Source: Exiguobacterium chiriqhucha RW-2 (GTDB lineage Bacteria; Bacillota; Bacilli; Exiguobacteriales; Exiguobacteriaceae). From it: DNA of 64,000 bases. Positions 44,903 through 56,979 of the stretch are shown here, one piece after another. Position numbers and translations under genes: made by a program. The stretch spans positions 1-64,000 of the forward strand of contig NZ_ATCL01000009.1 in assembly GCF_000416965.1 (NCBI RefSeq), given 5' to 3'. The notes under the pieces are model-generated. The model was not told the origin of the DNA. It ran no database searches and was given only the letters and a program-made list of their open reading frames with translations. Every line of letters starts with the position of its first letter. Within the stretch, counting starts at the first letter, position 1.

Positions 44903-46045
44903 ATGCAACGGCAAGAACAGCAACAACTTCAAACACAACAGCTGACCCAGGACATGGTTCGGCGGCTGCCGATTCTCGAGGCGGACCGGACCGCGATCGC
45001 CTTTCAGCTCGGCCGGTTGGCTCGACGCAATCCATGCATCGCCACGGGGAGCGGTGCGGTCGAATGGGTAGCCGATACGGCGAGTGGGTTCGAGGAGCGA
45101 TTGTTCGAGCAAATCGAGGAAGGGAGCGGGACTGAGGCCCAGCGCGCGCTCCAGAAACGGCTCGTCCTCGCGCTCGACCATCGTGGTCTGCTACCGGAGA
45201 GCGACTTCGTGCTCGCCCATCGTTTCGAGGTCGATGTGGCGGACATTGAGGCGGCGCGCCAGGCGCTCTTGTTTCTAGAACCGACAGGGATCGGGGCGAA
45301 GAATGAGCGCGACTGCCAATATCGGCATGCGATTGAACATGACGACCCACTCGTCTTAGACGTGTTCGAGGCGCTCGACGCGCACCTTGACGACATCCCG
45401 GGACGACTCGACATCTCGGTTGCCGAGTACGAACGAGTGACGCGTATCGTGGCAACGCTCCCGAAGACGCCATTATTATATGAAGGAACCGAACACGTCG
45501 TCCCGGAACTTGAAGTCGTCCGTCGTGACGGCGAGCTCGTGACGACATGGTTCAGCCCGACGCTCGATGCGGCTCGAATCGGGGACGACCGCGAGGCAAA
45601 ATGGTGGCATGAGACGCTCGAGATGCGGAACGCGACGCTTCGATTGGTATGGGCCGTCATCGCCGAACGGCAACGCGACTGGTTGGACGGGAAGCTCGTC
45701 TTACATCCGTTGACGCGAAAAGAAGTCGCCGAACAAATCGGCAAGCACGAGTCGACCGTCGGCCGGGCGATTCAAGGCAAGTACGTGACGACCGAAGGCG
45801 GCGTGATGGCGTGGCGTCACTTTTTCGTCCGGGCCTCGCACGGGCAATCGCCGTTCATGGTGAAGAAGGCGCTCGCCGAACTGATTCAACAAGAGACGTC
45901 GCCGCTGAGCGATGCCGCACTCATGCGCGAGCTGGCAAGGCTCGGCTATACGGTGACACGACGGACCGTGGCGAACTATCGGGAGGCGCTCGGTTTTGGA
46001 AACTCGCGGGAGCGGGAACGACAACTATGGAAAGGAGGGGACTGA
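44903..46045 (+). CDS. sigL: RNA polymerase sigma-54 factor
   Basis: 380 residues. Region I at the N-terminus is Gln/Leu-rich (QRQEQQQLQTQQLTQDM...), followed by the core-binding domain, the helix-turn-helix (VAEQIGKHESTVGRAIQGKYV) and the C-terminal RpoN box TRRTVANYRE (~352-361). Sigma-54 needs AAA+ activators and reads -24/-12 promoters; in Firmicutes it controls amino-acid, PTS and acetoin genes. Location upstream of cggR is shared with some Bacillales. AGAGGGGTG before the ATG. Confidence 0.95.
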   Translation: MQRQEQQQLQTQQLTQDMVRRLPILEADRTAIAFQLGRLARRNPCIATGSGAVEWVADTASGFEERLFEQIEEGSGTEAQRALQKRLVLALDHRGLLPESDFVLAHRFEVDVADIEAARQALLFLEPTGIGAKNERDCQYRHAIEHDDPLVLDVFEALDAHLDDIPGRLDISVAEYERVTRIVATLPKTPLLYEGTEHVVPELEVVRRDGELVTTWFSPTLDAARIGDDREAKWWHETLEMRNATLRLVWAVIAERQRDWLDGKLVLHPLTRKEVAEQIGKHESTVGRAIQGKYVTTEGGVMAWRHFFVRASHGQSPFMVKKALAELIQQETSPLSDAALMRELARLGYTVTRRTVANYREALGFGNSRERERQLWKGGD

Positions 46046-46046
46046 C

Positions 46047-46304
46047 ATGGTCCTGACGTTATACCGCCGTGCCAACTGTTCGCTTTGCGAGGAGGCACTC
46101 GTCATGCTCGAATGGCTCATGGAAGACTATCCGTTTGAGCTCGAGCAGATCGACATCACCGGCAACGAAGAACTTGAGGCGAAGTACTTGTTTGAGATTC
46201 CTGTCGTCTTACACGAGGGGCGTGTCATTAGTCAAGGTCGATACGATGACAGTAAAGTTGAAGATTTTGTTAAGTATACGCTTACATCGAAAAAAAACGT
46301 TTGA
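46047..46304 (+). CDS. Glutaredoxin-like thioredoxin-fold protein
   Basis: 85 residues. An N-terminal LTLYRRANCSLCEEALVML with a CxxC pair (~C10, C13), then FELEQIDITGNEELEAKYLFEIPVVL containing the cis-proline IPVV segment of the thioredoxin fold. It belongs to the glutaredoxin-like DUF836 group; the redox partner is unknown. It starts one base after sigL behind a strong AAAGGAGG and so is co-transcribed with it. The cggR promoter begins just behind its stop. Confidence 0.85.
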   Translation: MVLTLYRRANCSLCEEALVMLEWLMEDYPFELEQIDITGNEELEAKYLFEIPVVLHEGRVISQGRYDDSKVEDFVKYTLTSKKNV

Positions 46305-46309
46305 AGGGG

Positions 46310-46338
46310 TTGCAAGACGGAAAGGTGATTGATAAGAT
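46310..46338 (+). promoter_or_regulatory. Promoter of the cggR-gapA-pgk-tpiA-gpmI-eno operon
   Basis: TTGCAA, 17-base spacer, TAAGAT. The CggR operator lies immediately downstream, so repression would be by blocking elongation, as in B. subtilis. Confidence 0.75.
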
Positions 46339-46351
46339 GAAGTCGTAGCGG

Positions 46352-46387
46352 TGGGACGCAAATATAAAAGTGGGACAAAAATTGTCC
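46352..46387 (+). promoter_or_regulatory. CggR operator
   Basis: The downstream half TGGGAC-N6-TGTC (46371-46386) fits the known CggR element CGGGAC-N6-TGTC and forms a palindrome GGACAA-AAA-TTGTCC. The upstream half keeps TGGGAC (46352) but has ATAA in place of TGTC. The two TGGGAC copies are 19 bases apart. Confidence 0.65.
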
Positions 46388-46413
46388 ATGCTTTAAGTCG
46401 AGGGGGAATGAGT

Positions 46414-47442
46414 ATGATCCAGCAGCTGATTCAAGTTCAGAAGCAAATCGTTCCCGACATGCTCGATACGCTCCGACATCGTTACGATATCTTACATTAT
46501 GTCCGTTTGATGCAGCCGATCGGCCGCAGGACATTGGCCACAAGCCTCGGGCTGACGGAACGAATCCTAAGACGAGAAGTCGACTTTTTGAAAGACCAAG
46601 GTCTATTGATGGTCGCTACTCAAGGTATTTCCCTTACGGAATCGGGCCGAAACGTTCTCCGGGACTTGCACGAGGTCATGGGAGAGATCCTAGGCATCTC
46701 GGAAGTCGCACGAGAACTCGAGCGCAAACTAGGCGTTCGCCAAGTCGTCATCGTACCGGGTGATTCCGACGAGACGTTCTGGGTCCAGCGAGATATCGGT
46801 CGGGCCGCCGTCACGCAACTGAAAGCGAGACTGGCACCGGACGACAATATCATCGCGGTCACAGGCGGGACGACGATGGCATCGGTTGCGGCTATGATGT
46901 CGCCCGATAAAAAAGAACGGCCGATGCATTTCGTGCCGGCACGCGGCGGACTCGGAGAGACGCTCGAGTTACAGGCGAACACCGTCTGTTCTCGGATGGC
47001 CGACCGGGCCCATGCCGACTATCATTTACTCCACATTCCGGACGAGGTATCGCAAGAGACGTTCGAGCGGATGGTGGAGGAACCTAGCATTAAAAATGTA
47101 CTGGAAATGATTAGAGCGGCGCGAATTGTGGTACATGGAATTGGTGAGGCGGAAACGATGGCGAAACGCCGTCATGCGTCACCAGAGCATTTGCGGATGA
47201 TTGAACGGCACGATGCCGTCGCCGAAGCGTTCGGATATTATTTCAACGCGGAAGGTGAAATCGTGCACCGGGTCAAGACGGTCGGGATCCAATTGGAGGA
47301 GCTCGACGACATGGACACCGTCATCGCTGTCGCCGGAGGAAAGTCGAAGGCACAGGCGATCGCCGCATATGCGAAACACACGCCGAACATCATCCTCGTC
47401 ACAGACGAAGGTGCGGCGACAGAATTATTAACTCGTTATTAA
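46414..47442 (+). CDS. cggR: Central glycolytic genes regulator CggR
   Basis: 342 residues (B. subtilis 340). N-terminal winged helix (~25-85; RHRYDILHYVRLMQPIGRRTLATSLGLTERILRREVDFL) and a C-terminal SorC-type sugar-phosphate domain (~90-340; NIIAVTGGTTMASVAAMM, VHGIGEAETMAKRR). It represses the glycolytic operon until fructose-1,6-bisphosphate accumulates. The start at 46414 has GAGGGGG seven bases upstream; ATG 46408 is an alternative. It is the first gene of its own target operon. Confidence 0.95.
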   Translation: MIQQLIQVQKQIVPDMLDTLRHRYDILHYVRLMQPIGRRTLATSLGLTERILRREVDFLKDQGLLMVATQGISLTESGRNVLRDLHEVMGEILGISEVARELERKLGVRQVVIVPGDSDETFWVQRDIGRAAVTQLKARLAPDDNIIAVTGGTTMASVAAMMSPDKKERPMHFVPARGGLGETLELQANTVCSRMADRAHADYHLLHIPDEVSQETFERMVEEPSIKNVLEMIRAARIVVHGIGEAETMAKRRHASPEHLRMIERHDAVAEAFGYYFNAEGEIVHRVKTVGIQLEELDDMDTVIAVAGGKSKAQAIAAYAKHTPNIILVTDEGAATELLTRY

Positions 47443-47465
47443 AGAGTTGACCCCCGTTGGCTCTT
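47442..47465 (+). other. Hairpin between cggR and gapA
   Basis: AAGAG/CTCTT with further G-U rich pairing around CCCC. In B. subtilis the cggR-gapA mRNA is cleaved here and a hairpin stabilises the gapA part, so this is a candidate for the same function. Confidence 0.45.
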
Positions 47466-47501
47466 CAATAAATAGCTTCTACCCTAAGGAGGAAATTAAC
47501 T

Positions 47502-48509
47502 ATGGCAGTAAAAGTTGGTATTAACGGATTTGGACGTATTGGTCGTTTGGCATTCCGCGAGATTATCAAAAACGAAGGAATCGAAGTTGTTGCAATCAAC
47601 GACTTGACTGACACGAAGATGCTTGCTCACCTTCTCAAGTACGACACGACTCAAGGTCGTTTCGACGGAGACGTTGAAGTACACGACGATCACTTCCTCG
47701 TAAACGGCGAGAAAGTCATCACACTTGCTAACCGTAACCCAGAAGAACTTCCATGGGGCGAGCTCGGTGTTGACATCGTACTCGAATGTACTGGATTCTT
47801 CACAGACAAAGAAAAAGCGGAGCTTCACTTGAAAGCTGGCGCGAAAAAAGTTGTCATCTCGGCTCCAGCTACAGGTGATATGAAGACTGTCGTTTATAAC
47901 ACAAACCACGACATCCTCGATGGTACAGAGACAGTAATCTCTGGTGCTTCATGTACGACAAACTGCTTGGCGCCAATGGCTAAAGTTCTCCAAGACCAGT
48001 TCGGAATCATCGAAGGTCTTATGACAACAATCCACGCTTACACAGGCGACCAAAACACGCTTGACGCTCCACACCCGAAAGGCGACTTCCGTCGTGCGCG
48101 TGCGGCAGCAGCTAACATCGTACCGAACACAACTGGTGCGGCTAAAGCAATCGGCCTCGTTATCCCAGAACTTCAAGGTAAACTTGACGGTGCGGCACAA
48201 CGTGTACCAGTTGCTACAGGTTCACTCACAGAGCTCGTAACAGTTCTTGAGAAAACTGTATCTGTTGACGAAATCAACGCAGCAATGAAAGCAGCAGCGA
48301 ACGAGTCTTACGGTTACACTGAAGACGAAATCGTATCTTCTGACATCGTCGGAATCACTTACGGTTCACTCTTCGATGCAACACAAACTAAAGTAATGAC
48401 AGTTGGCGACAAGCAACTCGTTAAGACAGTTTCTTGGTACGACAACGAAATGTCTTACACTGCACAATTGGTTCGCACACTCAAGCACTTCGCTGAAATC
48501 GCGAAGTAA
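47502..48509 (+). CDS. gapA: Glyceraldehyde-3-phosphate dehydrogenase
   Basis: 335 residues. NAD-binding N-terminus [17 protein letters not shown], catalytic cysteine in [12 protein letters not shown] (C151), and substrate residues in SWYDNEMSY. It oxidises glyceraldehyde-3-phosphate to 1,3-bisphosphoglycerate in glycolysis. Behind cggR and AAGGAGG. Codon use is sharply different from neighbours (GTA, ACA, CTT, GCT) and matches very high expression. Confidence 0.98.
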   Translation: MAVKVGINGFGRIGRLAFREIIKNEGIEVVAINDLTDTKMLAHLLKYDTTQGRFDGDVEVHDDHFLVNGEKVITLANRNPEELPWGELGVDIVLECTGFFTDKEKAELHLKAGAKKVVISAPATGDMKTVVYNTNHDILDGTETVISGASCTTNCLAPMAKVLQDQFGIIEGLMTTIHAYTGDQNTLDAPHPKGDFRRARAAAANIVPNTTGAAKAIGLVIPELQGKLDGAAQRVPVATGSLTELVTVLEKTVSVDEINAAMKAAANESYGYTEDEIVSSDIVGITYGSLFDATQTKVMTVGDKQLVKTVSWYDNEMSYTAQLVRTLKHFAEIAK

Positions 48510-48531
48510 GTTCGTGAACTAAATAGAATCA

Positions 48532-48573
48532 AATAGGAGCGGAAACAAGAGATTGTTCTCCGCTCTATTTATG
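48532..48573 (+). terminator. Hairpin/terminator after gapA
   Basis: AAATAG-GAGCGG-A-AACAA pairs with TTGTT-C-TCCGCTC-TATTT with small bulges and a weak T tail. It probably attenuates rather than stops transcription into pgk. Confidence 0.65.
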
Positions 48574-48607
48574 AAATTGACACGCACGACATATGGAGGC
48601 GAAGGTT

Positions 48608-49792
48608 ATGAACAAACAGTCTATTCGTGACATCGATGTAAAAGGGAAACGCGTCTTTTGCCGCGTTGACTTCAACGTTCCACTCAAAGATGGCGTCATT
48701 CAAGATGAAACGCGGATTCAAGCGGCACTTCCAACGATCAAGCACTTGATCGACGGCGGCGCGAAAGTCATTTTGGCGAGCCACCTCGGCCGTCCAAAAG
48801 GCGAGAAGAACCTCGAGTTCTCACTCGCACCGGTCGCTAAACGTCTCGCTGAACTTCTCGGCAAAGAAGTACCCCTCGTCGAAGAGGCGTACGGTCCAGT
48901 CGCAGAAGAAGCCGTTTCAAAACTTGGTGAAGGTGACGTCGTCGTTCTCGAGAACGTCCGTTTCTACCCTGGTGAAACGAAAAACGATCCAGAACTCGCT
49001 AAAGGTTTCGCGGCACTCGCTGATATCTTCGTCAACGACGCGTTCGGTGCGGCTCACCGTGCCCACGCTTCGACAGAAGGCATCGCGCACCACGTCGACC
49101 ACGCGGTTGCTGGTTTCTTGATGGAGAAAGAACTTGAAGTCCTCGGCAAGGCACTCTCGAATCCTGACCGTCCGTTCACGGCGATTATCGGCGGATCGAA
49201 AGTTGCTGACAAGATTGGGGTCATCGACCACCTTCTTGACATCGTGGATACACTCATCATCGGTGGCGGTCTCTCGTACACGTTCTCGAAAGCACTCGGG
49301 CACGAAGTAGGGACATCACTCCTTGAAGAAGACAAGCTCGACCTCGCTCGTCAGTTCATGAAAAAAGCAGAAGACAAAGGCGTGAAGTTCTTGATGCCAG
49401 TCGACTGTGTCATCACGAAAGAATTCGGCGAAGAGACATACGTCGGACCAGTCGATATCGACTCAATCCCAGCGGATCACATGGGTCTTGATATCGGACC
49501 GAAGACAGTCGAACTTTACGCGGCAGCGATTCGCGAATCGAAACTTGTCGTTTGGAACGGACCGATGGGCGTATTCGAACTTGATAAGTACGCCAACGGA
49601 ACGAAAGGTGTCGCTCAAGCACTTGCAGACAGCGATGCATACTCAATCATCGGTGGTGGGGATTCAGCGGCAGCAGCAGCCAAGTTTGGCCTTGCTGACC
49701 AAATGAGCCACATTTCAACTGGTGGCGGCGCTTCACTCGAATTCATGGAAGGCAAGAAACTTCCAGGCGTCGAAGCGTTGAACGACAAGTAA
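48608..49792 (+). CDS. pgk: Phosphoglycerate kinase
   Basis: 394 residues. Conserved N-terminal [13 protein letters not shown], the [10 protein letters not shown] loop, [10 protein letters not shown] and the C-terminal nucleotide site [30 protein letters not shown]. It makes ATP from 1,3-bisphosphoglycerate. GGAGG at 48595 precedes ATG 48608. No promoter is evident in the 98-base gap, so it is in the cggR operon. Confidence 0.98.
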   Translation: MNKQSIRDIDVKGKRVFCRVDFNVPLKDGVIQDETRIQAALPTIKHLIDGGAKVILASHLGRPKGEKNLEFSLAPVAKRLAELLGKEVPLVEEAYGPVAEEAVSKLGEGDVVVLENVRFYPGETKNDPELAKGFAALADIFVNDAFGAAHRAHASTEGIAHHVDHAVAGFLMEKELEVLGKALSNPDRPFTAIIGGSKVADKIGVIDHLLDIVDTLIIGGGLSYTFSKALGHEVGTSLLEEDKLDLARQFMKKAEDKGVKFLMPVDCVITKEFGEETYVGPVDIDSIPADHMGLDIGPKTVELYAAAIRESKLVVWNGPMGVFELDKYANGTKGVAQALADSDAYSIIGGGDSAAAAAKFGLADQMSHISTGGGASLEFMEGKKLPGVEALNDK

Positions 49793-49810
49793 AACAGAGG
49801 AGGGTTATCG

Positions 49811-50563
49811 ATGCGTAAACCGATTATTGCAGGTAACTGGAAAATGAACAAAACACTCTCGGAAGCCGTCGCTTTCGTAGAGGAAGTTAAAAACAATATC
49901 CCGTCAACGGACAAAGTTGACGCGGCGATTGGTGCACCAGCAGTATTCTTGGCCCCAATGGTAGAAGCGGCTAAAGGATCGAACTTGAAACTCAGTGCAC
50001 AAAACATGTACGACAAAGACAGCGGGGCATACACAGGCGAAATCAGCCCGGCCATGGTCGCTGACCTCGGCGTGACATATGTCATCCTTGGACACTCAGA
50101 GCGTCGCGAATACTTCGGCGAATCAGATGCGTTCATCAACAGCAAAACGAAAAAAGCGTTCGAACACGGTCTTACGCCAATCGTTTGTGTCGGTGAGACA
50201 TTGGAAGAGCGCGAAGGCGGCAAGTTCGAAGAAGTCATCAAGACGCAAGTCGAAGGTGGCCTCGCGGACCTCTCAGCTGACCAAGTCAAACAACTCGTCA
50301 TCGCGTACGAGCCAGTTTGGGCAATCGGCACTGGTAAATCAGCGGACGAAGCAGATGCGCAAAGCTCATGCAAATATGTTCGTGACGTGGTAAAAGGTCT
50401 TTACGGTGAAGACGTGGCGGCTGCGGTTCGCATCCAATACGGTGGTTCTGTAAAACCTGAGAACATCAAGGAGTATATGGCACAAGAAGACATCGACGGC
50501 GCACTCGTCGGCGGTGCTTCACTTGAAGCTGCTTCGTTCCTCAAGTTGTTGGAGGCGATTTAA
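49811..50563 (+). CDS. tpiA: Triosephosphate isomerase
   Basis: 250 residues. Catalytic lysine region GNWKMNK, histidine in ILGHSERR (~95) and glutamate in [12 protein letters not shown] (~168), phosphate loop YGGSVKPEN. It interconverts dihydroxyacetone phosphate and glyceraldehyde-3-phosphate, also joining glycerol breakdown (glpK) to glycolysis. AGAGGAGGG precedes the start; the gpmI start follows the stop directly. Confidence 0.98.
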   Translation: MRKPIIAGNWKMNKTLSEAVAFVEEVKNNIPSTDKVDAAIGAPAVFLAPMVEAAKGSNLKLSAQNMYDKDSGAYTGEISPAMVADLGVTYVILGHSERREYFGESDAFINSKTKKAFEHGLTPIVCVGETLEEREGGKFEEVIKTQVEGGLADLSADQVKQLVIAYEPVWAIGTGKSADEADAQSSCKYVRDVVKGLYGEDVAAAVRIQYGGSVKPENIKEYMAQEDIDGALVGGASLEAASFLKLLEAI

Positions 50564-53432
<2,869 letters not shown>

Positions 53433-53442
53433 TTGATTGTTT

Positions 53443-53472
53443 CAGGTCCGCCTCGTGCGGGCCTGTTTTTTT
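53443..53472 (+). terminator. Terminator of the glycolytic operon
   Basis: CAGGTCCGC pairs with GCGGGCCTG (one G-U pair) around CTCGT, followed by seven T residues. Confidence 0.93.
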
Positions 53473-53814
53473 GTTGGTGGATCAGACGTTCATCAGACGG
53501 TGGGACGCTTTCCTGGGGTGATGCGGATGCCTCCGCAGCGCATGCGCGCTTTACGGGGTCATCCTTGCATCACTCTCCCCAAGGAGTCGCCCACCGTCTG
53601 ATTCAGTCGCGCGCCAATCTATCGTCTTGCAGGATTCGACAATGGGTGTATGTATATTCCGAGATTCGCCTGTCCGCGCGGCAGCGATGCTTTCTGCAGG
53701 GAATCTACAGTGCCGCTTGGACGGGGCGCGAACGCTCCGTGTCGAGGCTCATGGTCATCGGTACCCCTTGTTGCGGTATACTGAACGTGACTGATGAAGA
53801 GTAGGGGGGATTAG
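53473..53814 (+). other. Intergenic region with structured repeat, no gene
   Basis: About 340 bases. A 123-codon frame (53433-53804) starts inside the eno terminator, is Cys/Ser/Arg-rich and has no ribosome site, so it is not called. The first third is the inverted-repeat element; the rest is unassigned GC-rich sequence, with TATACT at 53777-53782 as a possible -10 for the next gene. Confidence 0.6.
53492..53602. repeat. 111-bp element bounded by 13-bp perfect inverted repeats
   Basis: ATCAGACGGTGGG (53492-53504) is the exact inverse of CCCACCGTCTGAT (53590-53602). Inside, further pairing (TTTCCTGGGG with CCCCAAGGAG, GCGGA/TCCGC, GCGCATGCGC) would fold the whole element into one structure. 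From memory, similar GGGACGCTTTCC...AAGGAGTC elements recur in Bacillales genomes near insertion sequences, so it may be a MITE-like or IS remnant. Confidence 0.65.
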
Positions 53815-54612
53815 ATGGACCGATCAAATGAGCAAGAGGAAAGATTGAGCGGCGGGAACGTATCGATCGTCTATAAAAAGGGGAATCACGTCTATCGGAC
53901 GCAGAAAGAGGGGAGTGCGAATGTCCATCGCTTGTTAAAGCACTTAGAGGCGAAGGGGATATCGGGCGTGCCGCGATTTATCGGGGTGGATGAACAGGGC
54001 CGAGAGGTCTTGACGTACCTCGAAGGCGAGACGGCTGATTATCCGTTGAAAGCCTATATGTGGTCCGATGAGGCGATTCAGGATGCCGCTCGGCTGATGC
54101 GCCGGCTGCATGACGCGACGGCGGATGTCGCATGGCCATCGGACTGGCAACCGCTCGACCATACGCCAGAACCGTTTGACGTGATTTGCCATAACGACTT
54201 CGCCGTCTACAATACGATTTTCCATGACGGGAAAGTGGCAGGGGTCATCGACTTTGATTTGGCGGCGCCCGGACCACGAGCCTGGGATATCGTCTATGCG
54301 CTCTATACGTTCGTCCCGCTCAGCCGGCGTCATCAAGCCGAGTCGGGTGAAGTTGTTCACTATGAGGCGAAGCGCGATGATGGGACGTACAAACGACGAG
54401 TCTCTCTCTTCTTGAAAGCATACGGCTGGGAAGGGTCGACAACAGAGTTACTGACGATGTTGCTGTTACGAATCGATGCGCTCTGTCGATTGATGAAACG
54501 GAGAGCTTCGGAAGGGGATGCGGCGTTCCAACACATGATCGATGAAGGGCACTATGACCATTATCAAGAAGAGTACCGGTTCATCGAGGTGCACGGACGG
54601 AAGTGGTTCTAA
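53815..54612 (+). CDS. Aminoglycoside phosphotransferase-fold kinase
   Basis: 265 residues. The APH/choline-kinase catalytic core is present: the Brenner motif ICHNDFAVYNTIF (H-x-D-x-x-x-x-N, ~residues 122-134) and the metal site GVIDFDLAAPGPRAWDI (~141-157). The substrate is unknown; members phosphorylate antibiotics, choline or sugars, and most chromosomal ones are not resistance enzymes. GGGGGGA precedes the ATG. Single gene with no clear partner. Confidence 0.85.
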   Translation: MDRSNEQEERLSGGNVSIVYKKGNHVYRTQKEGSANVHRLLKHLEAKGISGVPRFIGVDEQGREVLTYLEGETADYPLKAYMWSDEAIQDAARLMRRLHDATADVAWPSDWQPLDHTPEPFDVICHNDFAVYNTIFHDGKVAGVIDFDLAAPGPRAWDIVYALYTFVPLSRRHQAESGEVVHYEAKRDDGTYKRRVSLFLKAYGWEGSTTELLTMLLLRIDALCRLMKRRASEGDAAFQHMIDEGHYDHYQEEYRFIEVHGRKWF

Positions 54613-54632
54613 GAAAGGTTTGAGACGAACGC

Positions 54633-54661
54633 TTGCCGACCGTTCATTCCGGGAATAGAGT
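54633..54661 (+). promoter_or_regulatory. Putative promoter of the 30-aa membrane protein gene
   Basis: TTGCCG, 17-base spacer, TAGAGT, 26 bases before the start codon. Confidence 0.5.
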
Positions 54662-54687
54662 AGTGTAGGTGAAAGGAGGCGTTCGTC

Positions 54688-54780
54688 ATGATGATCAGCG
54701 GTTTTCTCCTTCTTCTCATCGCGCTCGGTGTCGGTGGTTGGTTCCTGTATAAGTATATGGACGACCGGAAATGGTCGTGA
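54688..54780 (+). CDS. 30-residue single-helix membrane protein
   Basis: A short frame MMISGFLLLLIALGVGGW followed by FLYKYMDDRKWS and a stop. It is one transmembrane helix (residues ~3-21) with a short charged cytoplasmic tail. AAAGGAGG eight bases before the ATG is an ideal ribosome site, a promoter-like sequence lies upstream, and a terminator overlaps the stop. These support a real monocistronic gene. No function can be assigned; small membrane proteins of this type often regulate larger membrane complexes. Confidence 0.65.
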   Translation: MMISGFLLLLIALGVGGWFLYKYMDDRKWS

Positions 54781-54803
54781 CGTATGTCACGGCCGTTTTT
54801 TTG
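54773..54803 (+). terminator. Terminator of the 30-aa gene
   Basis: GGTCGTGAC pairs with GTCACGGCC (one G-U pair) around GTAT, followed by GTTTTTTT. The left arm includes the last codons of the gene. Confidence 0.88.
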
Positions 54804-54828
54804 TGTGCGTGAACGCTAGGAAATTGGG

Positions 54829-54834
54829 TATAAT
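54829..54834 (+). promoter_or_regulatory. -10 of the galU promoter
   Basis: A perfect TATAAT 33 bases before galU; the -35 (TGCGTG, 17 bases upstream) is weak. Confidence 0.5.
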
Positions 54835-54867
54835 CATCAGATACAGCATAAAAAAGGAGAGACGTCC

Positions 54868-55749
54868 ATGACACGCGTACGGAAAGCCATCATCCCGGCC
54901 GCCGGGCTCGGCACCCGCTTCTTGCCGGCGACGAAAGCGATGCCGAAAGAGATGCTCCCGATCGTCAACAAACCGACGATCCAATTCATCGTGGAAGAAG
55001 CCGTCGCTTCCGGCATCGAGGACATCATCATCGTGACCGGGAAGAACAAGCGCGCCATCGAGGACCATTTCGACCGGGCCATCGAGCTCGAACAGAACCT
55101 TGAGTCAAAAGGAAAGACCGAACTCCTCGAGTCGGTGCGCCACTCATCGAACCTTGCCAATATCCACTACATACGGCAACAAGAGCCGAAAGGGCTCGGT
55201 CACGCGATTTGGTGTGCCCGCAAGTTCATCGGCGACGAACCGTTCGCGGTCCTGCTCGGGGACGATATCATCGAGGCGGATGTGCCGGCGACGAAGCAAT
55301 TGATTGACCAGTACGAGCAGTATGAGCGTTCGATTATCGGGGTACAGCGCGTCCCGTATGAAATGACGAATCGATATGGTATAATTGACCCGCTTGCCGT
55401 CGAAGGGAAGCTGATTCCGGTCCGGACGTTCGTTGAGAAACCGGCCGTCGGTGAAGCCCCATCGAACCTCGCCATCCTCGGCCGCTACATTTTGACGCCG
55501 GACGTCTTCGAGGCGTTGTCGGCGCAAGAAATCGGGACGGGCGGCGAGATCCAACTGACGGACGCCATCGCCCGCTTGAACGAGGTGGAGACCGTCTTCG
55601 CCTATGAATTTGACGGGCGTCGCTATGACGTTGGGGAACCGATCGGCTTCATCGAAGCGACGATTGCCCACGCGCTCTGCGACCCAGATTTAAAAGCCAA
55701 CGTCCACACGCTCTTGAAGCGCTTCGTGGACGAACTCGAACAACAGTAA
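54868..55749 (+). CDS. galU: UTP-glucose-1-phosphate uridylyltransferase
   Basis: 293 residues. Nucleotidyltransferase motif [31 protein letters not shown] at the N-terminus, LGDDIIEAD metal site, and [10 protein letters not shown] near the C-terminus define GalU/GtaB. UDP-glucose is the donor for wall teichoic acid glucosylation, glycolipids and exopolysaccharide. Two glycosyltransferases follow in the same operon (12-base gap), which suggests they use UDP-glucose or a derivative. Confidence 0.96.
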   Translation: MTRVRKAIIPAAGLGTRFLPATKAMPKEMLPIVNKPTIQFIVEEAVASGIEDIIIVTGKNKRAIEDHFDRAIELEQNLESKGKTELLESVRHSSNLANIHYIRQQEPKGLGHAIWCARKFIGDEPFAVLLGDDIIEADVPATKQLIDQYEQYERSIIGVQRVPYEMTNRYGIIDPLAVEGKLIPVRTFVEKPAVGEAPSNLAILGRYILTPDVFEALSAQEIGTGGEIQLTDAIARLNEVETVFAYEFDGRRYDVGEPIGFIEATIAHALCDPDLKANVHTLLKRFVDELEQQ

Positions 55750-55761
55750 GGTGTGTTATTT

Positions 55762-56979
55762 TTGAAAACAATGTTAATGGTCTGTCAAAACTATTATCCG
55801 GAAATCGGCAGTGCCGGTAACCGGATGCAAAATATTACGCATCTCATGAAAGAACGCGGTTACGAGGTGGAGGTCATCACGGCCGCCCCGTCGTATCCGA
55901 ACTTCAACTTGTATAAAGACGACCGCTTCTGGAACGACAAGGCGCTCAACAACCAGCCGTTCATCAAGCGTCTCATCACGAAAAAACGCAAGCATACGTC
56001 GAACATGGTGAGCCGGCTCGCTTTGTTTTTGGAACAGATGATTAAAGGCGTCGCCGCCGTCCAAAAGCTCGACTCGAAACCGGATGTCGTCTTTGCGACG
56101 ACCCCGTCTTTTTTTATGGCGTTCGTCGGTGTGTATGCGAAACGGAAGTATGGCGTCCCGTTCATCTTGGACGTCCGTGACCTCTGGCCGGAGTCGGTGA
56201 AAGGCGTCGGCGTGTTCAAACACGACTGGATGCTCGCCCCGGCGTTTTGGTTTGAGAAGCGGCTGTATAAGGCGGCCGATGAAATCATCATCAACTCGGA
56301 AGGGTTCCGTAGCTATCTGCGCCAACGTGGTGTCGACAACGACATGATTCACTATATGCCGAACTCGATTCGAGAGAGCGAGCGCAACCTCGAGCGGACC
56401 GTCCCCGAGGACGACCGGATGGAGATTCTGTACGCCGGGAACATGGGCCTCGCCCAAGACGTATCGCTCTTGCTCGAGCTTGCGGAGCGGTTCCGTGACG
56501 AACCGCGCGTCCATTTCAAATTGATTGGCTACGGGTACCGGAAGAACGAGTTGAAAGACATGATTAAAGCCCGCGGTTTCAAGAACTTCCTCTTCCTCGA
56601 GGCGATGCCTCGGACGGAGGCGTTCCAAGCCATCAAGAACGCGGACGTCGCGTTCGTCAGCCTGATCGAGCAAGAAGTGTTCGATACGGTCATCCCGGGC
56701 AAACTGATCGATTATATGGCGGTCGGCAAACCAATCGTCGCGGCGGTGTCAGGCCATGCGGCGAATGTCATCGAAGCGGCCGAAGTTGGTTACGTGTCAC
56801 GGAAACGCGACATCAACGAAATCGAGCTCATGCTCCGGAAACTGCTCGAACGTCCCGAGTTGCGTGAGAAGTACGGCGTGAACGGGATCCGTTATGTGAA
56901 AGACAATCTGTGTTGGGAAAACAACATACACGTCCTCGAAGACGTGATAGAAAAAGTAACGATGGAGGAAACACGATGA
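55762..56979 (+). CDS. GT4-family glycosyltransferase
   Basis: 405 residues. Rossmann-type N-terminal domain (MLMVCQNYYPEIGSAGNRMQNI; PDVVFATTPSFF; LDVRDLWPESV) and GT-B C-terminal domain with EILYAGNMGLAQDV, EAMPRTEAFQAIKNADVAFVSL and VIPGKLIDYMAVGKPIVA, the usual GT4 motifs. It transfers a sugar to an unknown envelope acceptor. The TTG at 55762 is chosen from AAGGTG spacing; GTG 55753 and ATG 55771 are alternatives. Its stop overlaps the next gene in ATGA. Confidence 0.88.
   Translation: MKTMLMVCQNYYPEIGSAGNRMQNITHLMKERGYEVEVITAAPSYPNFNLYKDDRFWNDKALNNQPFIKRLITKKRKHTSNMVSRLALFLEQMIKGVAAVQKLDSKPDVVFATTPSFFMAFVGVYAKRKYGVPFILDVRDLWPESVKGVGVFKHDWMLAPAFWFEKRLYKAADEIIINSEGFRSYLRQRGVDNDMIHYMPNSIRESERNLERTVPEDDRMEILYAGNMGLAQDVSLLLELAERFRDEPRVHFKLIGYGYRKNELKDMIKARGFKNFLFLEAMPRTEAFQAIKNADVAFVSLIEQEVFDTVIPGKLIDYMAVGKPIVAAVSGHAANVIEAAEVGYVSRKRDINEIELMLRKLLERPELREKYGVNGIRYVKDNLCWENNIHVLEDVIEKVTMEETR

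Noticed and set aside
53433-53804. 123-codon plus-strand frame behind eno
   Set aside because: It begins in the eno terminator, spans the inverted-repeat element, and has a composition (Cys, Ser, Arg) unlike real proteins.
53815-54612. Antibiotic-resistance gene
   Set aside because: The APH fold is clear, but nothing identifies an aminoglycoside substrate and most chromosomal family members are not resistance enzymes.
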